A DNA stretch of 20,589 bases from Amoebophrya sp. AT5.2 (lineage: Eukaryota; Sar; Dinophyceae; Syndiniales; Amoebophryaceae), in NCBI GenBank assembly GCA_005223375.1, contig RXOD01004552.1:1-20589 (forward strand). The letters are read 5' to 3'. The notes under the pieces are model-generated. The model was given only the letters and a program-made list of their open reading frames with translations. It did not search any database and had not been told where the DNA came from. Made by a program: the position numbers and the translations under genes. Below are positions 10,001-17,831 of this stretch, piece by piece. Each line of letters starts with the position of its first letter. The first letter of the stretch is position 1.

Positions 10001-13000
10001 TGACGGACGGGAAAGCAGACCGCCGGCGGGGATTTCGTCTCCTGCACTGCTACCCACTTTTTTGACGCTACCATAGCGTCCTTCTGCCGCTGCATCTCCT
10101 TTATCTCTTCTGGGTCGGCCCACGTATCGCGCGGCACCTTCCCCGCGGAGCGAAAGAAGTTGTCGCATCGCAGCTTCCTCGCAGCCTCGTCTTCCGCGGC
10201 CTGCTCCGAGGTGATGATCTCGTCCCACTCGTCCCAAAAGCCGGTGGGCGACACATCCCGGTCCGTGTGGAAGCCAGTCACCAGCTCCGACCGCAGATTC
10301 ATAACCTTCGCGGTCTTCGCGTCGGAGAAGCCTGCGCGCAGGCAAGCTGTCTCTAACACTGACAGGAAAAACGCCCACTGTTTGTCCTTATAGACGAACC
10401 GAACGTCATCAGACATCTTACTCTGCATCGCCGCGTTTTCACTGAGCGAACGCGAATGCACCGACACAAGCCAACGCGCCATGTTTTCGTTCGCGGCGAT
10501 GATCTCGTCGGCGGCGGACTTCTTCACTTCTCGAATCACGGGGAGGAAAAATGCAGGCAGAACAGATTGTCGACCGTAGACGCGGCGCGCGTCGTGATCA
10601 ACTACTTTATGCAACATATTCCTTTTCCGTGAAACGAGCTGGAGAGTCCGGACCACCACAACAACGAGCCAGCCTGTTACTATTTGCAAAAGCCTTTCTG
10701 TTTCTCTGCGAAGCCGCTCAGCCTCAGCCTGCTCGGCTTACAATTTAATTAATTCGCAACACCAAAGCGCACAAACTTCTCACACAAGTATGACCAGCCT
10801 GGAAAACGATACGGCAGAGAGAGAGCGCGACTTGACTTTGAGGATGCTGCTAGTATAGCTCATTCGGCCCCGTGTTGCACGCCGTTGTCACCTGGAGGGG
10901 ATGCAGCCCCAACAGCATCACGCGGCTGTGCATTCGCTCACCGCGTTGCGGCCTGGCAAAGTACAACTACAAGTAGGAGGAGTAATTAGTACTAATAACA
11001 GGGCACCGACAAGTAAGCGCGACAGATCACAAGATTTACACTTTACTCCGCAATGGAGAGATCCACGGTGCGACTCTCTCGGAGAACAGGCGCCATTTTT
11101 CGGCGGACATCATGTAAAAACTCACGCATACCAAACACACCAACCAATGTCCATCGCCTTACCTCGGCGAAATACAAAGCCAGTCACACTACGTAAAGTA
11201 GATCCGCCTCAACGACCACCCCAGGAGCCGCATTATTCCTCGGTCGCAATCTCCTTAATTCTCGCCTCCGTAACGCCCAGGTTCTTCCGCGTGTTCACCT
11301 CGCGCATCTTCTTGGCGGAGCCTCCATGGAGAAACTTGCAGTTGCGGAAAGTGCAGGAACCCTCCATGAACTTCTCGCAGATGTTCGTGTTCTTCTGGCG
11401 CCGAGCTGGAGGGCTCTCACCACGACCACCAGGGGGGGCCAGGCGCTTGACGGCGGCGGCAATCTTCTGGTCTTGCTCGGCCTTCATCTGCTGCATCTTG
11501 GTCTGAAACTCGATCTCCATCTTGTTTTCCAACTTCTTCAGGGAGACGGCGCGTTCCAGGTCGGCCTTCAGCAAGGTCGTCAGCGTAAAACGGATGCGCC
11601 AATTGAAGGCCTGGCCAGCAGCGATGTTGGCGGGAGCCTGCGGCATGTGAGTGAACACCATCTCCGCAGACTCCCACCACAACTGGAACACGATGGCTTT
11701 CGGCAGGCCGGCCTCGTCACCCTTGCCGACGATGGTGAGCGTGATGAGGGCGTGGGCGTCGTGAGCCTGGTCCTGCAAGATGGCACCCGCGGAGCTGAGA
11801 GCCGTCACGAACACGTACGGGGTCATGCCGGCCTGCTTGGACTGGGAGATGGCGCGGGTGGTGTTCTGGCCCTGCACAGCGCGCTGAACCTTAGCCATCT
11901 GCTGGTAGGTCGGGCGGTAGGACTCCGCGATGCCATCCAGGGTCACGTTGAAAGCAGCCAACTGGGCCTGGTTGGGCATAGCCATGCCCGCGTCGGCAAA
12001 GAGCCCGACCAGGTTGTTCGCGACGACGTTTGCTGCAGCGGCCATCTTCACGCGGTGTGGACTGTGGTATGTGCTAGTATAAGCGAAGCGGAGACTTCAA
12101 AGTCCTTAGACTTACCCTGTTAAACGCGACAGACACCCGGCAGCGCCACAAATAGAAGAAGACCACATAGTAGGGGAGGGGAGCAAAGACACAACTAGAT
12201 CGGCCCGACACTGACGACCGCCAGCTGGGAAAAATTCAACGATTTGCAGAGGGGAGAAAGAATTTCGGGATCCCGACAACCAGTAAACCGCCCGCCCTTC
12301 CTACCATGCACCTGGACCGTACGACGACAGAGCCGCACAACCCTCACCAGGAAGAGTGAGCACCACCGACCGCGTGGAGCTACAACAGAGGAACTAGATT
12401 CAGATTTTCATGACGGCGCTAAACCTGGAACTGACAGACGTCGGACTTCGACGGAAAAAGCACGACAGCAGATGGTAGGTGACAACGACTACTCATAGGT
12501 ATAGGACGAGGCGCATTCGAATCGGAGAACAGCCAAGGCATTTCGTTTCTTTCATGATCTGAATAAGCAGCGACATAAGGCCGCGCGACATCACAGTGCC
12601 TCAACATCCTGCAACTGTTCAGCACGGACAACCGGCCACGGCATGGACCGCTCCTCCGTAACGTTCACGGACCTGTCACCCTCGTACCGCAAAGCCGTCC
12701 CCACGTTTTTCCATCTGCCAATGACCTGGATGCCCTCCTGCGGCAGCCCTCCCTGCCTCGCCGCAGACGCCCCCCCGACCCGAAACGAGTAGAGGTTCCA
12801 CAACGCGCGCCCACTCGGCGACGTTTCGGTTAGTCCGAGGCGGGCAACCACCTCCGCCATACAGCGCCGGAGATGCGCTGCGGAAGTATTCGCGAATGCT
12901 GTCCAGACCTCCTGCGAACAAGCGTGAACAGGGCACAGCTTTCTCTTCAGCTTTAGCGGCTTCGCTGCCGCACAGCAACACTTCATCCGCACGCTCCAGC

Positions 13001-16000
13001 CCTTGCCGCGCTGGTCCACCTTGCTCTTCCGCAAAAAGAAGTGCGCCCGCTGCTCGCCGCTTTGCTCGTACGTCTCACGGTCCAAATCCTGAAACTCGTC
13101 CGGCCTCTGCATCAAGTACCACGCCGTCACCCCGAAGTCAAGGAATTGGCCGAGGCACACCGTTTTGGTTTTTGTCAGCTGGAACCGGGATTCCGCCTGC
13201 CCGGACCGGATCGCATCGGCCCGCTCCCACCATGACAACAAGACGGGATGCTCCTGCTGCTCCACCACGTCCTTCTTTAATCTGGCAAAGCAGCGAGAGT
13301 ACTCCCGATTAACCTCCTCGGACAGGGGGTGCTGGACCATGATCTTCGCCTTGATGTTCGCGAAGACGATGTGCCTCGAGTTGCCGATGGAAGCGATCTG
13401 CTCAAGGACCGCCGCGAGCACCTTCACGTGCTCCATCGTCCACGCTCCGTTCGCGTCCCACCGCATCTTCTCGCAGAGCGGCACGTAAAATCGGTCGAAC
13501 GCAGACGCCTGCGCCTTCTTGGTCCTCTCCGCAAACTGGCCGCCATTGAACGAATTCACGAGGTCCTGAACTGACTCGGGCTTGTCCGGGTCAATTGAGT
13601 CGAGCACTTGTTGCAGCGATTTCTTCCCTGGACCCGCCTCTGCAGCCTGCTCGTCGAGAACGCCGCCCGGCTTCTTCTCGCGAACAAAAACTCGTCGCCG
13701 CTTTTCACCGTCACCTTTCGGCACCGCGGCAACGGTTTGCTCGGCCATTTTAGAGGGGCGCTTCGACAGCGCCTCCTGCGCTTTCACTGGAGCCCCACCC
13801 GCAGCGACGCTATCGCGATTCTTACCGGCCGTCTCAATTATTTCGCACCCCATCGACAAAGCGGAATCGCCCTGTGCTAGGAGGCAGAAAAGGCCGTCAC
13901 TCATTCGCGCGCCACGAACGAGCACGCTCGCACTCGAGCAAACTAATCCCGTCACCGATCGCGCTTCACCGCCTCTTCTTTACTGTAAGCCTAGGAACTA
14001 CTGACAACTACTCGCACTCCTCGCCCTATACAGTCATTTCTCGCGCACCAAACGGTGCCGAGAAAAAAAAATTATTTGACGACTCACATAAGCAGTACAG
14101 CGTTTACCACTGGCGTGGCCGTTCCCTTACCTACGGATGTGGGTCCTGATGTGAATTACATTCGTTATGGTGCCAGCCAATCCAACCCACAATAAAGTAG
14201 GTAATTCAATCGAACACCAATCCACAAGAAGAGGGAGCTTCAGAGCTCAACAGCACAATATCTTCGACGACCTGACCTGGTCAAGTGCATGCGTCAGCGT
14301 TGTGCCAAAGCACCGCGACGGACTCCAACAGCAAGCGCACACAGGTCTACACGCTTCAAATCAGTCTTGTACCCATCCCACGCGCCGCGCTGCGGCCGCG
14401 CGCCGGCGTGCGCCCATCGCGAAGACACGCCAGTAGTCGACTACGGAGAGCCGAAGAGCATCACAGACTTCTAGCAGGGTGAAGCACTGCTGTTTGCTCC
14501 AATCCTCCATCCGCCATCCGCAAACACGCTGCGAAGACAGCTAGAAGAAACAAGATGAACAAGGCCGACTTTTATGCAGTGCCTGGGGGAAGGTGCGGGC
14601 GGCATCGCGACTCCGTCTCACGACCACTATTCCAATTTATCATTCAAGCACGCGTCAGCACTACCTTCAACAACGACCGCAGGTCTCACTTGTCGCCAAA
14701 AAAAAAAAAAATTATTTGACGACTCACATAAGCAGTACAGCGTTTACCACTGGCGTGGCCGTTCCCTTACCTACGGATGTGGGTCCTGATGTGAATTACA
14801 TTCGTTTATCTACAACTACCGCCCAGGTACGAGGGTCCCGAGCGCATTTCCATTTCCTCCGACAAGGATCTGGAGGGGTACTACAATCGGTTTGCCTCCT
14901 CGGGGAACGAGGGCGACGACGGCGACAAGTACGACGCGCGTCGCGATCCCGCGTTGACCGACGTGATCAAGGAGCTGGAGGCGATGCGGCTCGGCGGGAT
15001 CCTCACCAAGATGCAGATGACGAAGTACCTGCGGCTGCTGGGGGACAACCGCATGCTGTACCTGAAAACGGTAAAGGAGTTGCAGCGCACGCGCGACGAG
15101 TTGTACGAGCTGCAGGAGGGGCTGCCGGCGAAAATCGAGCTGGCCGTGAACCGCGCGGTGACGAAGCGCGAGGTCGAGCTCCTGAAGCAGGCGGAGCAGG
15201 AGAAAGGTTTGTTGTTAGCGAAGTGCCGGGAAGAAAGCCAGAAGATGCTGAAGCCGCTGCAGGACGCGGCAGAGAACTCGAAGAAGGCGCTGAAGGACAT
15301 CCAAGTGCAGTTCCAGAAGACAAAAAGCCTGCTGTCGAAAACAGAAACGAAACTGGCGGCGGCAGAAGGTAGGACTCAATTAAATGCATTGGGGGAGATT
15401 TAGATTTTTTGGTGGAGAGTTGGAGTTGGACTTGGATTGCTTCCGCTTTTACAGAAACAAATAACAGCTTCGCGAGTACGCCGAGAAAATGGGTAGCATA
15501 CCGAGGAATGCCAATGCAACGTAGAAACGAGAGCTAATGCAGTGGAGGTACACCTACTCTCGTTCCCCCAGAGTATCTACTAACATCACCTCTAATAGAA
15601 ATAATGGTCCCGCCACTCTCCACAGAAACCGTCCGCACCGCCGACGCCCGTTACCGGGATTCGCAGGAGCAGCTGCACGATACCGAGCGGCTGCTGCAGG
15701 ACACTCGGGCCGAGCGCGAGGAGCTCGAGCGCGCGCTCGCCGACGCGAACGAGGTGATCGACTCGAACGGTCTGGAGCGGCCGGGCGGCAGCGGCAGCTC
15801 GGGGGAGGACGGCAGCGGCGGGAGCGGGGCGAAGAACTCCTTCAGCTGGAACATCCCCAAGATTCAGAGCAAGGTAAGCTGGCCGCGGGAGCGCTCCGTG
15901 TGCTCGTCGGACAAGAAGCTGGCGAGTCTGAGCAGCGTGGTGGTCGAGTTCTACCCCGGCGGCGTGGAAGCATCGTTCCCGGGCTACTGCGCACTGCGGT

Positions 16001-16161
16001 TGCACGTCCCGGACAAGACGCGACTCAGCTGGGGCGTGGTGTTCGGAAAGATGAAAAAAACGCACGACTGCGGAAAGCGGAGCGACGACTTCGCGAAACA
16101 CCTGTGGTGGTGCCGAAGCGGGATCCTGTGGCCGAATGTGTGCAAGCTGGAGGACGTAAAG
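7027..16161 (+). CDS. Coiled-coil protein with C-terminal MATH-like domain (3' partial); first intron holds a retrotransposon
   Basis: Exons 7027-7590, 14831-15367 and 15628 to about 16161 join in frame to 545 residues; the 3' end is not resolved. Residues 1-150 are Ser/Pro/Thr-rich and probably disordered. Residues about 150-225 (from FNNFLVFVVDVEDAER to DKDLEGYYN) look like a compact alpha/beta domain, perhaps PB1- or ubiquitin-like; this is a guess from pattern. Residues about 265-410 are heptad-rich coiled coil. After a Gly/Ser linker, residues 436-545 (SFSWNIPKI, VVVEFYPGG, GYCALRLHVPD) match the MATH-like domain repeated widely in dinoflagellate and chromerid proteins; its last strands are missing and should lie in a later exon. 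Such proteins are usually adaptors, but the role here is unknown. Intron 1 carries the antisense YR retrotransposon yet keeps GT and AG ends, so the gene may still be spliced. Confidence 0.72.
7723..8055. repeat. Split direct repeat copy A1 (left end of the YR retrotransposon)
   Basis: 333 bp identical by eye to 14165-14497 (constant offset 6442). It starts TTATGGTGCCAGCC at the element's left edge and ends CACTGCTGTTTGC, after which the copies diverge at once. It includes a very GC-rich palindromic stretch around GCGGCCGCGCGC near 7950-7962. Short open frames inside it are present in both copies but show no coding character. Confidence 0.93.
8194..10617 (-). CDS. Reverse transcriptase-RNase H polyprotein of the YR retrotransposon
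   Basis: 807 residues counted from the first ATG at 10617; the frame stays open upstream to a TTG at 10689, so the start is uncertain. RT features: KIRLCIDLRQHN (209-220, fingers), a probable motif A LFQCKRDV (255-262), VFGSLISVY (373-381, motif B region) and the catalytic YIDD box (405-408). RNase H follows with WVDVSG (601-606), E648, HIDN (673-676) and the closing signature WIASARNLSDPLTR (713-726), the pattern of DIRS-type RNase H. The C-terminus is basic (QRKKRKID), possibly a nuclear localisation signal. The N-terminal 200 residues match nothing I recognise. Between motif A and motif B there are about 110 residues, more than usual. No methyltransferase, protease or DDE integrase is seen. 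Last gene in coding order. Confidence 0.87.
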   Translation of the reverse strand: MLHKVVDHDARRVYGRQSVLPAFFLPVIREVKKSAADEIIAANENMARWLVSVHSRSLSENAAMQSKMSDDVRFVYKDKQWAFFLSVLETACLRAGFSDAKTAKVMNLRSELVTGFHTDRDVSPTGFWDEWDEIITSEQAAEDEAARKLRCDNFFRSAGKVPRDTWADPEEIKEMQRQKDAMVASKKWVAVQETKSPPAVCFPVRQKSKIRLCIDLRQHNACIKVREKMRLLGSRATAEIITRLASDKATPVTLFQCKRDVTADIAAERDLVKNLASAAAASAENARDFGSSPAEDVCGKHGDPDFAASFIPVNETKDAEGYYYNFAVAAKELNSFLVPRLTADEAEAFERGRTPRKVEVVRQWDKIESLVTVFGSLISVYKDVGVSEGLMLCLVVVLRKLAPVYIDDINLMDRRKSAPSSSALVDLFLALCGFPQQMTKQDRNYSLPQDEVVRRSAIALGLAYTRSKDEDSMVVSVPAEKIGRLVESLQGVLSTIQAGKLKRADLETARGLFRYCAQLSTGAAGIAKSLDPWCADAFGRRIKCAKLRRQLKAAVIMLLHRARTFQSKTIKKGFPAVVRHLYGDAALGDWSKARPAGRRGWVDVSGCDIFIGALLVSQDSRSATGFTHQLLEVPAWLANLKPDIAFFESVCAHVAQKFFAAALCDPPSMCIHHIDNTAECYGIVKGSSHSIATQIVLMALHEDVADREIYWAWIASARNLSDPLTRLEKIDMLQSVLPTTIVDVGCGVFEWNRYCEVLSSLTKIGRVQHACERAERVQRKKRKIDAVRSSDRPSAPAPGEGNSTTCS
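10618..11232. other. Non-coding spacer between Gag-like and RT genes of the element
   Basis: About 615 nt (543 nt if the RT starts at the TTG at 10689). Open frames here are short or are shadows of the neighbouring genes. It may hold the 3' UTR of the Gag-like gene and a start region for RT, but no motif could be assigned. Confidence 0.5.
11233..12045 (-). CDS. Gag-like protein with CCCH zinc finger (YR retrotransposon)
   Basis: 270 residues from the ATG at 12045; a GTG two codons upstream is less likely. The N-terminal 160 residues are Ala- and Gln-rich and mostly helical in character. Residues about 162-200 form a charged coiled coil (KKLENKMEIEFQTKMQQMKA). Then comes a Pro/Arg linker and a finger C223-x7-C231-x4-C236-x3-H240, the CCCH type known for RNA binding in proteins such as TTP. 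Retroviral and many Gag proteins use CCHC knuckles instead. Its position between the YR and RT genes, size and layout (helical body, coiled coil, nucleic-acid finger near the C-terminus) suggest the nucleocapsid role. No direct Gag homology could be recognised, so the function is inferred. Confidence 0.7.
   Translation of the reverse strand: MAAAANVVANNLVGLFADAGMAMPNQAQLAAFNVTLDGIAESYRPTYQQMAKVQRAVQGQNTTRAISQSKQAGMTPYVFVTALSSAGAILQDQAHDAHALITLTIVGKGDEAGLPKAIVFQLWWESAEMVFTHMPQAPANIAAGQAFNWRIRFTLTTLLKADLERAVSLKKLENKMEIEFQTKMQQMKAEQDQKIAAAVKRLAPPGGRGESPPARRQKNTNICEKFMEGSCTFRNCKFLHGGSAKKMREVNTRKNLGVTEARIKEIATEE
12046..12590. other. Non-coding spacer between YR and Gag-like genes of the element
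   Basis: About 545 nt without a convincing coding sequence; the short frames have no domain or composition signal. It may include the start region of the Gag-like transcript. I see nothing else to annotate. Confidence 0.5.
12591..13904 (-). CDS. Tyrosine recombinase (DIRS/Crypton-type YR) of the retrotransposon
   Basis: 437 residues from the ATG at 13904; the frame continues upstream to a GTG at 13955. YRs cut and rejoin DNA through a tyrosine and here should integrate the circular replication product. A SAM-like core-binding region lies at about residues 110-215. The catalytic region shows R267 (MQRPDEF, box I), a K at 293 or 295 (FFLRKSK), box II YSFRVGGASAA with R375, GRWKN with W398, and the nucleophile candidate Y407 (ALRYEGD). 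The usual His of the HxxR box is Tyr here (Y372). A basic stretch KRRRVFVREKK near residues 68-78 may direct nuclear entry. The gene lies next to the B1-A2 block and is first in coding order. The frame is intact over the whole domain. Confidence 0.87.
   Translation of the reverse strand: MSDGLFCLLAQGDSALSMGCEIIETAGKNRDSVAAGGAPVKAQEALSKRPSKMAEQTVAAVPKGDGEKRRRVFVREKKPGGVLDEQAAEAGPGKKSLQQVLDSIDPDKPESVQDLVNSFNGGQFAERTKKAQASAFDRFYVPLCEKMRWDANGAWTMEHVKVLAAVLEQIASIGNSRHIVFANIKAKIMVQHPLSEEVNREYSRCFARLKKDVVEQQEHPVLLSWWERADAIRSGQAESRFQLTKTKTVCLGQFLDFGVTAWYLMQRPDEFQDLDRETYEQSGEQRAHFFLRKSKVDQRGKGWSVRMKCCCAAAKPLKLKRKLCPVHACSQEVWTAFANTSAAHLRRCMAEVVARLGLTETSPSGRALWNLYSFRVGGASAARQGGLPQEGIQVIGRWKNVGTALRYEGDRSVNVTEERSMPWPVVRAEQLQDVEAL
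14063..14166. repeat. Split direct repeat copy B1 (internal)
   Basis: 104 bp from a poly-A run through ATTATTTGACGACTCAC to GAATTACATTCGTT, identical to 14703-14806 (offset 640). It lies just upstream (in the coding sense) of the YR gene and directly left of A2. Confidence 0.92.
14165..14497. repeat. Split direct repeat copy A2 (internal)
   Basis: Identical by eye to A1. It abuts B1 without a gap, sharing the TT at 14165-14166, so the B1-A2 join reproduces the sequence expected where the element's two outer ends meet in a circle. Confidence 0.93.
14703..14806. repeat. Split direct repeat copy B2 (right end of the YR retrotransposon)
   Basis: Identical to B1 except for a longer A run in front (14 versus 9 A). 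It ends CATTCGTT, after which host intron sequence TATCTACAAC begins. The 205-bp stretch 14498-14702 between A2 and B2 is unique and shows no open frame of interest; in the PAT and Ngaro layouts I recall, A2 and B2 are adjacent. Confidence 0.9.
15368..15627 (+). other. Second intron of the MATH-like gene, possibly introner-derived
   Basis: CAGAA flanks the intron (15363-15367 and 15623-15627) and removal of one copy plus the interior keeps the frame (A-E-T-V). A GT-AG reading (GTAGGA ... CCACAG, 15369-15625) also keeps the frame with one extra Glu, so ordinary splicing cannot be excluded. The 5' end carries CTCAATTAAATGCATTGG, close to CTCAAAAAAATGCATTCG in the arm of the introner at 2284. 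The 3' arm is weak (GGCGGGACCATTATT in reverse complement). Confidence 0.5.
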
Positions 16162-16450
16162 AGAAACATCGACCGGGTATTTGCATTTGTTGGGGCTTAT
16201 TTTCACCGATTGGGTGGCAGAAATGCACGGAGGAAGCCCGTGGGGAGATGTGGGCTTGGGGATCTCGGCGCGCGTGGTCTAAACTACGGCGGAGCGGCGC
16301 CTGCGCATATGGGGCGCCCCGGCGAACTCTTCTGCCGCTCCGCGTGCATTTCCGCGATCATGTCGCCCGTTACCGCGTGGCTGTCTGGCAGCCAGGCGGC
16401 TCGTTGGAATTTTGAGCCAACTGCTTCGCTGCTTGCCGTTCTTCGCCATG

Positions 16451-16686
16451 TGTCCTCGGTTGGTCCGCAGCCGGTTCGTCAATGTCAATCGGGAGCATCG
16501 ACCCCGGACCTCTTGCCCGTAAGCGGGCGCGCGCTCTTCTTGGGCAATTGTGCTGCTGCTTGGCAGTTGTTCTTGTTTGCCAGCTGGATGGGGATCGAAG
16601 TTGCGAAAGTGCTCAGGGAATCCAAAAGCAAAAGGGTGGCCGTCGATGTGCGCATGCTTGCACGGGGACCACTCCAAACTCTCGCC
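16451..16686 (-). repeat. Diverged repeat copy (pairs with 17735-17831 and 18241-18365)
   Basis: The part 16451-16550 aligns with 17735-17831 (GGT..GATCCGCAG..GGTTC.TCAAT, then CTTGGGCARTTG). The part 16561-16686 aligns with 18241-18365 (GGCAGTTGTT ... AGCTGGAT.GGGATCGAAG ... GGGTGGCC). In the minus frame the second pair reads GHPFAFGFPEHFRNFDPHPA and GHPFGLPELARYFDPDPA, so similarity is kept at protein level, which hints at a decayed minus-strand gene family. Not identified. Confidence 0.5.
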
Positions 16687-17734
16687 CTTGTGCGGGTGAT
16701 GGTCGGAGCTCGGTCGGCGGAGGAAGATGCGACCCCGCTGCTGCTGAGGCCACCAGACGAGTAGACGTCCGAACCCTTAGAGAGGATCACTGGCGCGATT
16801 GGCACACTGTGCACAACCATTCGCGACCAGCGACCTCCCCGTAAACTTCCACACAAAACAGCACCCGCAACGCATATGGCGTCTTGGCGTCCGGACTTGG
16901 TGCGAGGGAGAAACCGACCGCGCGCCCGGAGTAGAGCTCGAGCGCTGGCGAGTAGATGCATCCATCCCGCGCCGCCTGTACAGCTGCGGGAGCCCCTCCG
17001 CGTCGCGTGGTCAGTTTTGCCAGCGTCCATGTCAACTGCTCGCAGTGCTCCTGCTCCCCTGCAATTGGACTCGGCTCCATGCCGATGGCCTCGGAGCCGG
17101 GGATTGCAATTTGGTGGATCGTGCCCGATGGGCGCCCTCACCGGCCGCGCCGCCGTTGTGGCGACTGTAACTAAGCGGGCAGGCGTCCCGCGGCAGCCGG
17201 CGGCCCATCTTCGCGCACTTGTTGAGTTTCGCCGCGGGGTTGCGACTTCATGGCGCTAGCGTTCCAGGCCAGGCCACTCAGGCCAAGGCTGTACCCCGGG
17301 GGCTGTGTCTGTACTGCACGGGCGGGGCCGCGAGGAAGATCCGCCACAGGTCTGCCACGTGGGACGCGCCCGGGCCGCGGTTGCGCTTACGTGTGCGCGA
17401 CTTGTCCAGGTGTTCCCTTCCGCAGTTGGACACTTTCGCGCACTTTGCGCCTCTTTCCCAGCGCCAAAATATCGCCCACGCACCCCAATGCGGCGGCTGG
17501 ATGGACGCGGCGAAGAAGCGCGCACCTGCACGCGCTGCCCCCAGCGCAGGGTTCCGCGCTTGCTGTTCAGTTTGTTCCCGGGCGGTTTCCGGAATCGCTC
17601 AAGCTCGGCGCCCATCTTGGTCACCCACCCTTGTCCGCTCTGGGATGGCTATGCATGGCGCCGCAGTTGATGCCTTGGCAGGCGGTTGGAGCTTTACTTT
17701 CGGGCGTCTTCTTTACTGCTTACGGTTCTGCGCC

Positions 17735-17831
17735 GTGTCTCCGCGGTCGATCCGCAGGCGGTTCCTCAATCGGGAGCGCCGACCTTGGAACCCGTGCCCG
17801 GAAGGCGCGCCCGTGTTCTCTTGGGCAGTTG
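17735..17831 (-). repeat. Diverged repeat copy, partner of 16451-16550
   Basis: About 97 bp aligning with 16451-16550 apart from small indels; see that entry for shared blocks. The flanks do not align clearly, so the duplicated unit is broken or very old. Confidence 0.45.

Larger units (their letters stand above)
7723..14806 (-). mobile_element. Tyrosine-recombinase retrotransposon with split direct repeats (DIRS/Ngaro/PAT-like order)
   Basis: The 7084-bp element has repeats A1 (7723-8055), B1 (14063-14166), A2 (14165-14497) and B2 (14703-14806), that is A1 - coding - B1A2 - B2. It encodes three minus-strand proteins: YR (12591-13904), CCCH-finger Gag-like (11233-12045) and RT-RNase H (8194-10617). 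YR retrotransposons are known to replicate through a circular DNA that the recombinase integrates; no LTRs or DDE integrase are present here, in agreement. The continuous B1-A2 join (CATTCGTTATGG) equals what circularisation of the two outer ends would produce. It is inserted antisense in intron 1 of the MATH-like gene. The repeats are identical by eye and all frames are open, so it appears young. The gene order and direction are not the usual ones for these families. Confidence 0.88.
7587..14826 (+). other. 7.2-kb first intron of the MATH-like gene, expanded by the retrotransposon
   Basis: Exon 1 ends GCG GG before GTACTTAT and exon 2 resumes after CCGCCCAG with G TAC GAG, a GT-AG intron that restores the frame (A-G-Y-E-G-P). 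GGTAC is present at both junctions (7586-7590 and 14826-14830), so an introner-type origin with a 5-bp repeat is also possible, but I see no terminal inverted repeats. Without the retrotransposon the intron would be only about 160 nt. Confidence 0.65.

Noticed and set aside
7723..14806. LTR retrotransposon reading, with the A repeats as LTRs
   Set aside because: A second repeat pair (B1/B2), an off-centre A2, a tyrosine recombinase and the absence of a DDE integrase fit a YR element instead.
16162..16764. Continuation of the third MATH-gene exon to the stop at 16764
   Set aside because: The product loses MATH-like character after LEDVK and overlaps a diverged repeat; an intron start is more likely, although not proven.
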